Part shown: positions 39,101 through 49,502 of the stretch, piece after piece
Numbering within the stretch: the stretch's first letter is position 1
How the letters are laid out: each line of letters opens with the position of its first letter
DNA from: Penelope pileata
Taxonomy: Eukaryota > Chordata > Aves > Galliformes > Cracidae
Assembly: GCA_013396635.1 (NCBI GenBank)
Contig: WBMW01005542.1
Span: 1,407,397-1,471,396, forward strand
Reading direction: 5' to 3'
DNA: 64,000 bases
Position numbers and translations under genes: made by a program
The notes under the pieces: generated by a model
What the model saw: the letters and a program-made list of their open reading frames with translations, nothing else
Databases searched by the model: none
Told to the model about the DNA's origin: nothing

Positions 39101-42100
39101 TTATCCCAACATATCTCGTCAAGTTTGGGGCAGTGAAGTTATGCTCACCGGCTGTGAAGGATCAGGCACTACCAGGAGCAATTCTCTGAATCTGGCTTAA
39201 CTGCTCTATTACTGATCTGTCACTGATCCCAGGGGGAAGCTGGAACTCATCTAGAACTTCTAGTATATGTCAGACTGTTTCTCTGAACAACACACACATT
39301 TTTCTTGGCAAAACTCTCAGAAACCACTCTAACTTGTTTCTGCAGCCATCTGTAACATCTACGAGAAAAACTGATGCATTGCAGAGGATTTCACTTGTTA
39401 GAAACACATGATAAAATCCTAACATGGTGCTGTCAGAAACACTACCACCATATTTCAGAATACTTCAGTAATACAGTAGGGAACATAAAAATTTTGGTTA
39501 CACACTCAACTTTCTTGAGAGCCAGAAGGTGCTTAAATAAGCTTAAAAGTTTGAACCTTACTTGAAGCATTTGGATCGTGGCGAGGTTTGCAGCTCTGAG
39601 AACTGTGGAGAATATTCTCCTTAGTACTGGGTCGACAAGCACTTTTGACTGGCTTACAGAATCCTTTCACAGTAGCTTGAGGTAAAGCAGTTGGGACTGT
39701 GTCGTGAGTCGCTATTCCAGTCTGAAAACACCTGCCACTGCTGAAGTCATCTGCTGAAATTACACCCATCACTTCAATTTCTTTTCCTCCAATCATCAGC
39801 GTTTGACCTTCATCAAGACTGTCTAACTGTTCAGACTTATATCCAGTACCTACAAGAATATCAAAATTTAGGAATTAGGACAACACAGCAAATACTACTT
39901 CTTTAAAAATCAGTATTTTTCTGCAGGAAGGATAAATAAAACTGTCAACAGGTATTTGATTCTTAAGCTTTTGAATGGTTACCCGCGTGAACGCATAAAG
40001 CCTCTTCCTCCTTAACGCAGCTCGACATTAATGATCATAATTAGATACCAGAATATGTATGCAGACATTCTACCATCCTCATCAATGAGTTCTATTGAAT
40101 GTCAAATACTTAAGGGAATTCACAAAAAAAAAAAAAAAAAAAAAAAGTTACAGTGTAGATTAGCATTTGCNAAAAGTACCATATCATAAGAAATAGGATC
40201 TTGCCTTAGTTTTAGCCTTGGTTAAAACTAATGACCATTTGAGGTTCTTTTCCCTTCCTTTTGTGAGAAATGTTCAACAGCCAATGACTTGGGCTCAAGC
40301 AGAGTACTCAGTGAATTGCCCTTTACTGACACTTTGCAAAGCAGGTGACCTAGCAGGTAGGCACACCAAGCAAAAACATGCAGCAACTTATATGTTCTAT
40401 ACCTGACCACGACACCCTCTCCCCTGGTTCCCCAGAGGCTACAGCCTATCCAATGCTTCTCACTCACCTGCCAAATGTCCTGCACCTGTTTACTACTTGG
40501 CTAACTCCTCCCGATTCTCCTCCCTTGTTTGCTTAATTTCTCCCCTTTTAAGGTAGGTTTGAGCATTATATTTCTGAGCAGCCTTTGAGCTGCTCAATAT
40601 TCCAACTACAGAGCCAGTTAGTGTTGGTACCCCTCCTGGTACCCTTCAGAAGTGCTGACACTCTGCCCTTGTTTTTAAGGATTAGCTAAAAACTATACCC
40701 TGTTTTGATGAGAGACATGCTGTGTTTAGACACACCACTGATGCCTTCTTGGTTACAATATCCTGTTTTTGCACAATCTCATCACACAGAGACAATCTTA
40801 AGCAGAGAACAGCACATCCTTGCAAAAACAACACCTTTTTCTACACTTCCATGCCCCAGCACAAACACCACTAGCCTCTCTTGCTGTTGATCGAGACAGA
40901 ATATTCTTCTTTTAGACCTATTCTAGCTATTTACAACTAAGAATTCCTAAGTATCTGAAATCTTCTCTTCCACATACGCTCTGAAGAACACGTGCTCTGA
41001 TTTTTGCCAGCATTTACCATCTCAATACTCTGCTCATTCCAAAACCTACCAGGGAGCTGATGCTTCTTTCTCAGCCCACTCAAGGCCTCCCTTGTGTGGT
41101 TCTCAGAGCAGCTACCACAACCTATCCGTCTCATTACAAAATACAGCTGCAGTTGCCGCTTCCTTTAAATATAAAGATGTAAGAAAGACTTGTGGTTCCT
41201 TCTTTTAGGTAGCATTCTTGTGGTTAAAGCTCTCACATAAGAAATGAGAGGCTTATATATTTCTTTTCTTAGTCACGGAGATCAAAGTCACGTCGCTACC
41301 TTGGAATTAGAAGCAGACACCTATCTTTTTTACCACAATTATTGAACGACTGTCACTCTGGGTAAACAGCCTTGGATCCTTAGCTGGGCCAGAAAATTAA
41401 AAAGCGTGACTGTGTTAGTCAACAGTTAAAGCACTTGTCTGTGAAAGAGGCAAAGCACCCCGCTTTTACACATATTTAGTAAACAGACAGCACGTACAAA
41501 GAATGCTGGGAGCTGTTTGCAAAGCTCACATCTCCCACTTCCAGGAGTGCACCTTTCCCAGAAGGTTAGAAGGAGAAGATCTGGATTTGAACTCCTTTAA
41601 GAGTAGAATTTGCTGAGCTGTTTCACAGTCTAAGTGTTGAAAAACAGTGTAGCCAAAAGGGAAATGGGGGCAGTTTTCTTCCCCTCCTTTAAATGTATTC
41701 AGACAGTGCTCCTTGTTTGGTACATGAAAGAAGAACACCTGCTTTCAGGAAAAAGCTGAAGTTGCCTGGACAAAAAAGAAGGCAAGTGCCTTCCTAATCA
41801 AGGTGCCTGGACACTTATCCTTTGCTTAGCACTTCTGTTTTCTGCTACCACTTCTGTGTAGCTTCAAGCTGAATGTACCGGATACAGGTGTATCTCTGTG
41901 CAAGATCTTTTGAATTCCAGTCTGAAAAGCTTAGTTCTAAGACAGACTGGGCTTTAAGGGTAGGTGTGAACTTAGGAAGGTATGCTGGGGCCCCCAACAC
42001 AAGAAGGATGTTGAACTGTTGGAGCAGGTCCAGAGGAGGGCCACGAAGATGATCAGAGGGCTGGAGCACCTCCNNNNNNNNNNNNNNNNNNNNNNNNNNN

Positions 42101-43673
42101 NNNNNAAGAAAAAAAAAAAAAAACCACTTTCTTTGACTCTTTTTTTTCTGTTTAAAAATAGTGATTCTGCATGCTCATTCACATTCACTGTAAAACTGCT
42201 AGTGTTAAATGCAATTTTGGAGGTAAACATCACAACCACTTTTTCTTCTCACTCAGTGCTTGTAGAATAATTGAAGAAATTTAAAATGTATACTGCTTAA
42301 ATTGGTGAATTTATGCTTTTCTTAGAATTCATGAGTATTGAAAGCAGATTAGCACCAATGACATTGGTATCACTGTGCTCCCTGACACAGTTAAAGACAG
42401 CAAAAAAAACTTTACCAGTGGAAATCAGAATATTCATTTTTCTATTGTGTTTTCTGCTAATCCAAGAAGACACAACTTGAAAAAAATGCAAGAACAACAG
42501 GGTGGCGGCTGATGCATTCCAGGCATTGCTCTCTTTCCCTCTGCCTTTTTCAAACCCCAGCAAGTCTGTACATATATTGCTTTGCTATAACTGAATTTGA
42601 ATTAACTTCTAATCATAGAATGATTCACAAATTAGAACTGCCTGGTCCTAACAAGGCTCACAGTGTCATGATAGTAACAAAAGAGCAGAGAAGCCACGTC
42701 AGCCCAAAAATTAATCAAAATATGTTTTGTAGCAACGCTGTCCAATCCTAACGTAATCCTTACCAAATATGTTTGGCTCAGTTAGCAATGATAATTCTTG
42801 CTTTTCTTTCAGTAAAAAATTACTGCTTCAAGTTGACTGCAGCCTACGGTTTGCGAGTCTTATTTTTAACTCTGATAACAACCCAAACCGTGTCTTACAG
42901 CAGCAGCAGCTGCTAAAACTGCAAGACTAAAAATTGCTACACAGTTGACTTTGGCTTGGCTGGAAAACCTTGCTGTTGCTTGTCATTCTAACAAAGGTAA
43001 TAGTTTTGGCTATTTGACTGGCTGAAAAGTACAGATCCAACCTCAGACATTCCCAGCTACCATACTACTGACTGGAACATCTACAAGAAACTTACCTGTC
43101 TGCCTTCTTAACTCTCACACCTTCTCCAATGCAGTATATGAGCAACCAAAATCAACTCTTCCCTCATTTGGCATCTCTGATGAATTAGTACAGCCCCCAT
43201 TTCCAGATCCTCTCCTTGGACTAGCATGTGGTGTTTCTGTGAATAACGTTATGCAGCCTGCTCCAGCCTCCCCCATGCATCTGCTCTATACATACGAAAC
43301 ATAAAGCTTTCTTTCCATCTCCCTCACTGCAAAATAACTACTGTTTTTTCATCCTGTGGCCAACTTTGGTATTGAGAACTCTGAAATATCTAAAAAGCCC
43401 ATTCCCTGTTATTCCAAGCACATTAATTTTAAGTCAGTTGTTCAGTTACATACACATGCAAATCTGCAGTACCTCTTCCAATGTCTTTGCCTTCCATGTC
43501 TTTCAGTATTACTGACTTTCCTTTAGTAACAAGAACAGCATCACCTTCCCACTTCTTGTGCTTTTTCTTTGATGCCTTACACCACATAACACTGAAATAT
43601 TTTGTGAGGCATTCAGATGTTTCCTGCGCTGTTTCTTCCTTGGCTGTTCCTGATGTTGGCAAATATATTGCAT
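20878..43673 (-). CDS. RAD54B: RAD54B, SNF2-family DNA repair translocase (twelve coding exons, N-terminus missing)
   Basis: RAD54B is a nuclear ATP-dependent double-strand DNA translocase that works with RAD51 and DMC1 in homologous recombination. Twelve exons join in frame to about 813 residues plus stop: 43673-43473, 39849-39562, 37232-37070, 36397-36172, 31449-31242, 30620-30481, 29909-29619, 28240-28065, 25893-25632, 24329-24263, 23971-23771 and 21098-20878. Visible motifs in order are DEMGLGKT (Walker A), ICDEGH (motif II), LTGTPIQND (III), VLVSNYT (IV), SSKAGGVGLNLVGASHLILY (V) and RVWRDGQ (VI). RAD54B is preferred to RAD54L because of the N-terminal KYFSVMWCKASKKKHKKWEG block and the C-terminal FLERIKENVSFIFQNIT block, both typical of RAD54B. 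Human RAD54B has 910 residues, so about 95 N-terminal residues are absent from the recognised exons. All catalytic motifs are intact, and no frameshift or stop was seen. Confidence 0.96.
21099..23770 (-). other. RAD54B last intron
   Basis: 2.7-kb intron with donor GTGAGT (23770-23765) and acceptor CAG. It contains the long homopolymer at 21102-21159. A 93-codon plus-strand frame at 21740-22021 has no support as a gene. Confidence 0.85.
21102..21159. repeat. Homopolymer A58 (T58 on the gene strand)
   Basis: Fifty-eight uninterrupted A on the plus strand, read as T on the RAD54B strand. It ends one base before the AG-containing acceptor of the last exon and so forms the polypyrimidine tract. 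The length is likely to be unstable and hard to sequence, so the exact number is uncertain. Confidence 0.95.
23771..23971 (-). CDS. RAD54B: RAD54B exon, post-motif VI region
   Basis: 201 bp in frame: SLEEKIYQRQISKQDLSGAV then TSEHIHFSVEELRNLFTLHE and CVTHDLLECDC. This is the segment after the helicase C lobe found in RAD54 family proteins. Acceptor CAG before 23971; donor AAA|GTGAGT. Confidence 0.96.
24263..24329 (-). CDS. RAD54B: RAD54B exon with helicase motif VI (67 bp)
   Basis: Short 67-bp exon encoding AMARVWRDGQKHTVHIYRLL then TTG. It contains motif VI, whose arginines complete the ATPase site between the two lobes. Acceptor TTCAG before 24329; the donor CAG|GTCAGA has C at intron position +3, a weak form. 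Skipping it would shift the frame. Confidence 0.96.
24330..25631 (-). other. RAD54B intron
   Basis: 1.3-kb intron with a weak donor GTCTGA (25631-25626). It includes an AT-rich low-complexity run at about 25060-25100. No other feature seen. Confidence 0.85.
25060..25100. repeat. ATT/AT low-complexity repeat
   Basis: Roughly 40 bases of irregular ATT and AT units inside a RAD54B intron. Confidence 0.8.
25632..25893 (-). CDS. RAD54B: RAD54B exon with helicase motifs IV and V
   Basis: 262 bp encoding VVLVSNYTQTLNILQE, YTRLDGNTPVSQRQQIVDSF, FLLSSKAGGVGLNLVGASH and DIDWNPATDIQ. This is the core of the second RecA-like lobe. Acceptor GGCAG before 25893. Donor CAG|GTCTGA. Confidence 0.97.
25894..28064 (-). 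other. RAD54B intron with GC donor
   Basis: 2.2-kb intron whose donor reads AG|GCAAGT (GC at 28064-28063) and whose acceptor is a normal AG. The interior is AT-rich, with no other feature recognised. Confidence 0.8.
28065..28240 (-). CDS. RAD54B: RAD54B exon linking the two RecA-like lobes
   Basis: 176 bp: EKTCDPMSDERDESSLYEGL, then DVFPKDYTSDTFSEND and SGKLLVLVKLLAAIRELNSS. The frame to the next exon is kept only if the exon ends at 28065, giving E-R-V-V-L-V-S-N across the junction. That makes the donor GC rather than GT. Confidence 0.94.
28241..29618 (-). other. RAD54B intron
   Basis: 1.4-kb intron with donor GTATCT and acceptor ACAG. No other feature recognised. Confidence 0.85.
29619..29909 (-). 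CDS. RAD54B: RAD54B exon, SNF2-specific helical region
   Basis: 291 bp (97 codons): EEKDLGEKRAAELTRLTGLF, then ILRRTQEVINKFLPPKKENI and ICIGALKKLCNHPCLLFKSV. The LRRT and LKKLCNHP blocks are hallmarks of the RAD54 subgroup of SNF2 proteins. Acceptor TTCAG before 29909; donor AAG|GTATCT. Confidence 0.97.
29910..30480 (-). other. RAD54B intron
   Basis: 0.57-kb intron with donor GTATGT and acceptor TTTCAG. Nothing else recognised. Confidence 0.85.
30481..30620 (-). CDS. RAD54B: RAD54B exon with helicase motif III end
   Basis: 140 bp: GTPIQNDLQEFYALIEFVNP, then GILGSLSTYRKIYEEPIV and REPSATK. The Gly codon of motif III (LTG-TPIQND) is split by the upstream intron. Acceptor TTTTCAG; donor AAG|GTATGT. 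Confidence 0.97.
30890..30966 (+). mobile_element. Short ERVL-type LTR remnant (tentative)
   Basis: 77 bp starting TGTCTTAGTTTCAGCTGGGG (from 30892) and ending near GGGTCAAACCAGGACA. The start resembles the beginning of avian ERVL-type LTRs and the end resembles their 3' end, as if most of the LTR were deleted. It carries no coding sequence. The family match is from memory and is tentative. Confidence 0.4.
31058..31085. repeat. T-run with (GTTT)n
   Basis: A run of T followed by GTTT units and another T-run inside a RAD54B intron. Confidence 0.85.
31242..31449 (-). CDS. RAD54B: RAD54B exon with DEGH box (motif II)
   Basis: 208 bp: DHKVEEFISSPLYSVMIISY, EMLLRSLDQIQ, then NLLICDEGHRLKNSCIKTTT and RRIILTG. 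DEGH is the RAD54-type Walker B box that binds magnesium and activates water for ATP hydrolysis. Acceptor TGTAG before 31449; donor ACTG|GTTAGT. Confidence 0.97.
32742..32870 (-). mobile_element. CR1 LINE 3' fragment
   Basis: Antisense CR1: ATCGATTCACAGAACATCC, then GAGTTGGAAGGGTCCCATAA, GGATCATTGAGTCCACACAG and CCAGATGCTTCTGGAACTCT. It lies inside a RAD54B intron in the same orientation as the gene. 5' truncated. Confidence 0.85.
33483..33514. repeat. Perfect 12-bp inverted repeat (hairpin)
   Basis: Arms TTTCACTGCTGT (33483-33494) and ACAGCAGTGAAA (33503-33514) are exact reverse complements separated by 8 bases. It lies in a RAD54B intron. Confidence 0.9.
36172..36397 (-). CDS. RAD54B: RAD54B exon with Walker A (motif I)
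   Basis: 226 bp: VGGRFGAILADEMGLGKTLQ, CISLVWTLLRQGAYG, then RALIVTPGSLVKNWKKEFQK and ERIKVFTVDQ. DEMGLGKT holds the ATP-binding lysine and TPGSLVKNW is motif Ia. Acceptor TTCCAG; donor CAG|GTAAGA. Confidence 0.98.
36398..37069 (-). other. RAD54B intron
   Basis: 0.67-kb AT-rich intron with donor GTAAGA and acceptor CCAG. Nothing else recognised. Confidence 0.85.
37070..37232 (-). CDS. RAD54B: RAD54B exon, start of the SNF2 domain
   Basis: 163 bp: SLVMPRPNASHQCMFNKTGL, VDVVVDPYIANNLRPHQKEG and IIFLYECVMGMR. LRPHQKEG is the Q-motif-like segment that precedes the ATPase core. Acceptor TTCAAG; donor GAG|GTAAGA. Confidence 0.97.
37233..39561 (-). other. RAD54B intron
   Basis: 2.3-kb intron with donor GTAAGG. 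It includes a T-run at 38976-38999 and a TATA-like sequence at about 38156-38164 without other promoter evidence. No exon seen. Confidence 0.8.
38976..38999. repeat. Homopolymer T24
   Basis: 24 uninterrupted T on the plus strand inside a RAD54B intron. Confidence 0.95.
39562..39849 (-). CDS. RAD54B: RAD54B exon, N-terminal regulatory region
   Basis: 288 bp: GYKSEQLDSLDEGQTLMIGG, KEIEVMGVISADDFSSGRCF and CKPRHDPNAS. The GKEIEVMGVIS-DDFSSGRCF block is conserved in RAD54B and the segment after it is more variable. Acceptor TTGTAG; donor CAA|GTAAGG. Confidence 0.96.
40124..40146. repeat. Homopolymer A23
   Basis: 23 uninterrupted A on the plus strand inside a RAD54B intron, close to an undetermined base at 40171. 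Confidence 0.95.
41985..42073 (+). mobile_element. CR1 LINE fragment cut by a gap
   Basis: Sense CR1 ORF2 sequence: CTGGGGCCCCCAACACAAGA, GAGCAGGTCCAGAGGAGGGC, CACGAAGATGATCAGAGGGC and TGGAGCACCTCC, stopping at the N run. It is opposite in orientation to RAD54B. After the gap the sequence resumes with an A-run and not with CR1. Confidence 0.9.
42074..42105. other. Assembly gap (32 N)
   Basis: A run of 32 N between a CR1 fragment and an A-rich run (42106-42123). The real missing length is unknown. Confidence 0.99.
43473..43673 (-). CDS. RAD54B: RAD54B most upstream recognised exon
   Basis: 201 bp: AIYLPTSGTAKEETAQETSE, then CLTKYFSVMWCKASKKKHKK, WEGDAVLVTKGKSVILKDME and GKDIGRG. It starts with two bases of a split codon, so at least one earlier coding exon must exist. 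Acceptor TTTCAG at 43674-43676; donor GAG|GTACTG. Confidence 0.95.
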
Positions 43674-46600
43674 CTGAAAGGGAAATAAAATAACAAAGGA
43701 TATCTCAAGTTCTCTTGATGAAGCATACATTCATTTTCATTTCAAACAAATCAAGGACAATCTATGCATTTCATCTCACATAAACACAGTGCTGTATATC
43801 CTCTCCTGGCTGTTTATGTTAAGTTTGGACTGAGACAGAACAGCGCATAAGGACTCATCCTGAAATAGGAACCATTACAGTGTTTTTGGAAAGTACGTGC
43901 TTTCAGGAAAAGGACATTTCTTGGTGAATTATTCAGAGAGCTCCTGATTTGACATAATGGATGATAACCATGTAGAAAGAATAAAAGGAAAAGCTGGAAA
44001 AGGCAAAAAGGAAATGAGCATGGGAGAAAATGACAAGTCCTGATGAGATGGTGCTGTACAACATTCTGCAAACGAGGACAGGAATACAAAGCTCATGAAA
44101 GGAGGCAAAGAGGCCAGTAAGCAGGTCTGAAGCTAAAGTCATTAGTACTAAGATGCAGAATATCTATAATTGTAATAATGCAAGAGATTACTTCAACTGT
44201 TTTCCTCATACTCTTTAAATATAAGTACTTATGTAAGTGTTGAAACAGACCATCTCTTGAGCATGCAGCAACTCAGATGTTGTTACCAGGCGCAGACCGA
44301 TTTCGATTTGTCAGCAGTTAACTCATTATAAGCATCACAAATACAAAAGCTAATACAAAATGTTTAGGTTAATAAGGTTAAGAATTATAATAGAACTGAC
44401 AGCAGTTGATCATAATATCGATTAAGAATGAATACATGCTTCCAAGAGCTAGCTATCTGACATGAGTCAAGTAATGGCAGATAAGTCCTCAGCATTATCT
44501 AAAGGAATATCTGTAGCATTCCTTTTCAGCACATGCACAACTTCAAAGAGAGAATCAGACTAATTTTCATTAAAATACCCCTGCATGCTGGTTAAAGGCT
44601 TAAATCGGTTTGCTCCTTTGATTCCATCTGGGATTCAAGGCTACACAAATCTGTTACAAAAAAGCACTTATGCCACTGACTATCCTTTCCAAAATTCCCA
44701 AGTGTGCTGGTTTTTAAAGGAGAAGCAGCAAGAGCAGAAGTTTGCTTACAATAATGATGAGGAAACTTTATAAAAGTATGAGGCAACTTCGCAATAAATA
44801 AATGGGCAACTTTATCACTTATACATCAAGTCTACATTTTCTTAAAACTACAAAACACTAGCAGGCTACATGCCTAAAATGAGCGTAATTTTTGAAACTG
44901 GTGTAGACTAAGAATTTACTATCTACATGAATAATCTTTTTTCAGGGCATTAGCCGACACCTGTAGTATCTCATGCGACAGGTGCCCATTTCCAAGGGGT
45001 AAGGGAGCAGCTACTGGGCACAGGCACATGAGGCAGGGATCCACACCAGACAACTTCTTTCTGAAACATACAGAAATTGACATAGATGAAACCTGGCAGC
45101 TGAGCCAGAAAGCAAGAACAAATCCTTGCAGTTTTGCAAAAAGGTGCAAGGGCTCTACTGGATCTTCAGTAATCACGAGTAATAAGATTTGGAGGAGCAA
45201 AGGACAGAAAGGGAGAACAAACTTTCTTCTCTCCTGAGCGAGGCCCATCCACAACCAAACGAGCACCTCCTCATCTCCTCCACTGACCTCCCACAGGAGT
45301 TTGGTGACCCCTGAGATCTGCTTTATTGCCGTTGCTCTTTTACCCAGGGAGTCCTGCTTGGTGTTAGCTGATTCACCAATGGATTAACTTTCAGGTCAAT
45401 AACATTTCTTTAAACTCTTCTTATCCCCACCTTTAGTTAAAAATAATAATTCCTTAAAAAGTTGTTTTATCCCCTCAATTTGTCTTTTGAATTGTCATAA
45501 TTTCTGTTTATAAAAATGTCCATAATGATTTGTTTCAGTGCTACATAATGTATTCTCCTTTTAGCTATAACTACAGAGGAGTTTCAGATAAAGTTGTTAG
45601 AGTATTTTTCTGTCTCCACAGCAAACCCCTCGCTGCTCGCTGACGGAAGGCACCACCTTGCACAGAGCTGGTTTTGCTGAGATCCTGAGCCGCAGGTGTG
45701 GGTTCTGAGCTGCACTGTTAATCAGTTTGGACTGGGAATAATAAATAACAGGAACGATGTGTGTACTGGACTAAGAGGAAGATTGGGAAATCATGCCCAC
45801 GCATCTCCCTCCCAAATGGCCACCAACTGCCCCCCAGGGAGTGCGGTTTCTTTAACCACGAATAAAGTGTAGCAAGTGGCAAATCCTTCCTCCCAGAGCG
45901 AAGGGTCTGGGAATCTTAAAAACGTGGGTAATAAGGCTATAAAAGCTTCCACAAACAGAAACATACCTGGCTGGAAAGCAAAGGCTTAAGTTTCAAGATA
46001 TAAACCACGGCTTACTCGATACGAGGAACAGCTCCAGCCACCTTCACGGAGGTGATGATTTACAGAAAATGGGACAGGATCCAGGAAAGGGGATAGGGGG
46101 AGCGTTCCAATGGCAAACCAGCTTAACCAGTTTCTGCGGAGCAGGATTTGGAGAAAACCTATCGATGAAACGCACTGGGTTACTCCCAGTGCACTGAGAA
46201 AGCTGCACTATGAAAGACGACAAAATGTAAATCAATGTCCACTTTCAGGAGCCTTCTATTATGCAGCGTGGCTGGCAGCTGTGTAACCGTGCGTTATAAG
46301 GAGCTTGGCACGCTCCAGCGAGCAGGGCACCAGACCCTCAGCCCGAGGTGTGGTTTAATGGATGGCTTAACCCCATGTAACTGCGGGCTGCTGCCAAAAC
46401 CCGTGAGCGTCCTCCTCCTCCCTGCTCCCCCACTGCTGCTCGCCCAGCAGCTGCGCAGCCAGGCACGTGGATCGATGAATCACATGAGCAACCAGAGTCA
46501 ATACAAGGAAAGGAAACATGTGGTTCCCAACAAGGAGACCGTCCCTTTCCTTGTGGCTGTCGCTGTTAAGCTTAAGTGGATTTGGAACTGTGGGATCTGT

Positions 46601-47224
46601 CAAGTTGCTGCTGGGCTCTGCACCTGGACTTTCACACCGTGAGTGGGCATGGAGTGCAGGGAGCTGTCCCTGCGCTGCTCTGAACCTCCTCAACAGAAAC
46701 ACATTGTCAGAATGCAAAAACTGCAGCTTAGAGAAAAGAACTTTGGGTCAAGTTGTGCTCTGTGATACAAAAGAATAAATTTAAAAAAAAAATGGAAAGA
46801 GGTAGGCAGAGCAAAAAATCTGGACTGAGATAAAAGGAGATTTGGCCTCGAAATGAATCACAGCCGAAACTCAATGGCAGTGCTTTCCTATTTGTCCCTG
46901 AAGCCACCTCTGCATACGTGCCATCAACCTGCCAACGCCGACCCCATCTTCTGAGCAGAGATTTTTTACACAGCTGAGAGAGCAGATGTGCACACTGAAG
47001 TTAAATATCCTGTTCTGTATGAAATATCTGTGTTAAATGCTTCCTAAGATATCCCAGGAATGTTTAATGAAATATTAGACAGAGATAGCATCATCGTTCA
47101 TTTGCAAAGCAATTTCAGTCTAATGATAACTTTAATACTAAGCTAACATGTAAATGTCTATTACTGTGCCTTGAAGATAGAAAAATTTGTAGTAACTCTT
47201 CTCACAGCACTTCTATGAGACTTT

Positions 47225-47345
47225 TTATGAGGGGGGCAACCACGAAGAGTTGAGCTGACTTGCCTATAGCCATAGGAATGACTGGCAGATGGGACCACAT
47301 CTGAGTCACTTGATTACAATCCGGTGCTTCGTGCCCCTCTTCTAA
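47225..47345 (-). mobile_element. MIR-like ancient SINE fragment (antisense)
   Basis: The plus strand carries GAGTTGAGCTGACTTGCCTA, then a block ending CTGGCAGATGGGACCACATC and TTGATTACAATCCGGTGCTT. This is the layout of an antisense MIR/CORE-type SINE, whose sense strand would carry the tRNA-related head at the right end. It is highly diverged and the assignment is from memory of the consensus. Confidence 0.6.
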
Positions 47346-49502
47346 ACACAAAATGTCTAACACGTAATTTGTCTGCACACATCAGCACTGCTGCCAAAAC
47401 AAAGCCACCAGTACCAGGCAGTGCAATCCGTGTTTAAGTTCTATGGATGACCTGTAGGGACTTCAAATCCTGACAGAGAAAAGCCTAATTTTAACAATTT
47501 CATCAGTACTGAAGGATGTAGGACACTTCTTGTAAGACTTTTTAAGATTTCTATTCGTTTGTTTCAAAAGCTAAGGCATGTTTTTTTTTTCTTTTTTTAT
47601 CCATTTCATACTAGCTGAACGAGCTTGTTGAATGTGAAAATTAACTCACCTAAAGACTGTTATTTCAAGCAGGAACATTCTCTTTAAAAAGCACCTCATT
47701 GTTTTACATCCAAATTGGATTTCACATAAAAATACAAGTGGTCAAGCATTGATCATAAAATATTGTTTTATGAGAACAGAAATCATAGATGAACACAATT
47801 TCAGTCACAATAAACTATTACTCCTTGTACAAGCTCTAATCGCTCAATGCTCTGGAGAAGAATCTAGAAATCTGGAGAGAAGGTAGCGCTTCTTTTTTAT
47901 TTTTGGCCAGGGTAAAACTTTTTCCATTCCTGAGAGCTACAAGCTCTTGGAAACAAATGCAGTTTGCACATTCTCTGCAACTTAATTTCCTGAGGATTAC
48001 ACGGTGGACATGCTCTAACTGAAGCTGAGAATAACTTTCTGTGTAGTCACAGCTCTCACTGCTCGGACCGAAGCTGGGTCCCTTCCAAGCACACCAACCA
48101 GCAGGGAATTTCTCTTTGTCCCTCTCATTCGGAGACAATACCTCTCTTCCTGAGACAGAACAGGAAAAGATTGCAGCAGGGAAAAGGATCAGCTACATGG
48201 AAGAGCTCCTTGGGAGAAGAAACCTGAAAAGAAAGACTGCAGCTAGAAAGGAAGGCTGATGTTAAAAACAGTAAAAAATTGACAACTGGTAAGAGATCCT
48301 AAGTCATAGCTGGAAGCAGAGCACACAGCGAAAGGCAAGAAAACAGTAAGGGAATACAAAGAGTAAGAAGATAACAGATTACACTAGAAGGAGGGATGGG
48401 GAACCTGGGACTGGTGCCTAACCTAAGAGGTAAGCAAGAGAGAGCTGGGACTTTCTGAGCAAGAACTGGAGCAAGGAAAGCTTATTGCACCTTGTCTTCA
48501 TCCTTCAAAATTCAAGGTACAGTAAAAATGTATGGTTTGCTGAAAGCCATCAAGGGAAATCAACGGAAGACCTAGGAGGAGGAAATGAGAACAGGAGCTG
48601 ATTAGGCAATGACAGGGAAAATAAAGTGAAAAGTGATGGGAGAAAACAGCGAAGGACAACAGGGTATTGCAACAAAGGAGATGGCAAGCAGGAGAGCCCT
48701 GAACAGAAATGGCTGTACAAAGACATAAGGGCACTCAGATCAATTCACCTTCTGATTAAAAGAGCCCACATCACGTCCTCATCCTCCTAGTCTGACTTTT
48801 TTCCCAATTCAGTTTCAGTGACCTGGATCCATTTGACTGATTGTACCACATGAGACCATCAATTCTGAGTTTAGGACTCCTAGAGTCAGGCAGATGATTT
48901 GTAAGGGAAAAGTCAGGGCAGAGCAAAGAGGACCAAAAGCTTGGATCATCTTGCCATTCTCCCCCAAGAACAATTTCCAGTCTTTCCACTTGCTTGCTGT
49001 CAGCAAACACGCAAAACTCACTGGGCAAAGCACTGTGTGACACCATACTAATGGTGTACGCTGGATGCAGCAGCCTCCTGATGCCGTCATTCAATCTGTA
49101 ACCTCAAAGGGTAAAGATCAGAGTTTCAACCTTGTCTGTCTTACACAGATGAAAACATCAAATGGAATGGAATAATCTATTTAGAAATGTCAATTTGCTC
49201 TTAAAGCCAAAAGAACAATATCCATAATCCTGTGGTGCCAAACTACCTTACCCCCTAACTTCTCAAAAATCAATCTAATTGAATAACTTTAAGGTAAGAT
49301 AAGCTAAATAGTGCCTTTAAGAACTGGATGCTACTTGCATATTTCTTCCAATGTTCTTTTATGGTGTAAGGAAATCATTTAACTTTAAACTTTTCAGCAG
49401 GAGACATCTGTCTGAGTGTCTGATTTGAGATTCGGTTTCATTTGCAGTAATACTGAGCACTCACATGTGCAAATGGAAGTTGTGGTTTGGCAGATTAACT
49501 GT

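Larger units (their letters stand above)
39850..43472 (-). other. RAD54B intron with CR1 piece and gap
   Basis: 3.6-kb intron with donor GTACTG. It contains an A-run at 40124-40146, an undetermined base at 40171, a CR1 piece at 41985-42073 and the 32-N gap. The stretch at 40330-40720 has an LTR-like look but is not assigned. Confidence 0.8.

Noticed and set aside
42610..42630. AATCATAGAATGATTC as a CR1 tail
   Set aside because: The match is only the short tail-like string, with no CR1 body next to it, so chance is likely.
46235..46642. 135-codon plus-strand frame in a GC-richer patch
   Set aside because: It has an overlapping opposite-strand frame of similar length and no recognisable domain.
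47836..48138. 100-codon minus-strand frame as a possible RAD54B N-terminal exon
   Set aside because: It has none of the RAD54B N-terminal residues and no donor in the required phase that I could find.
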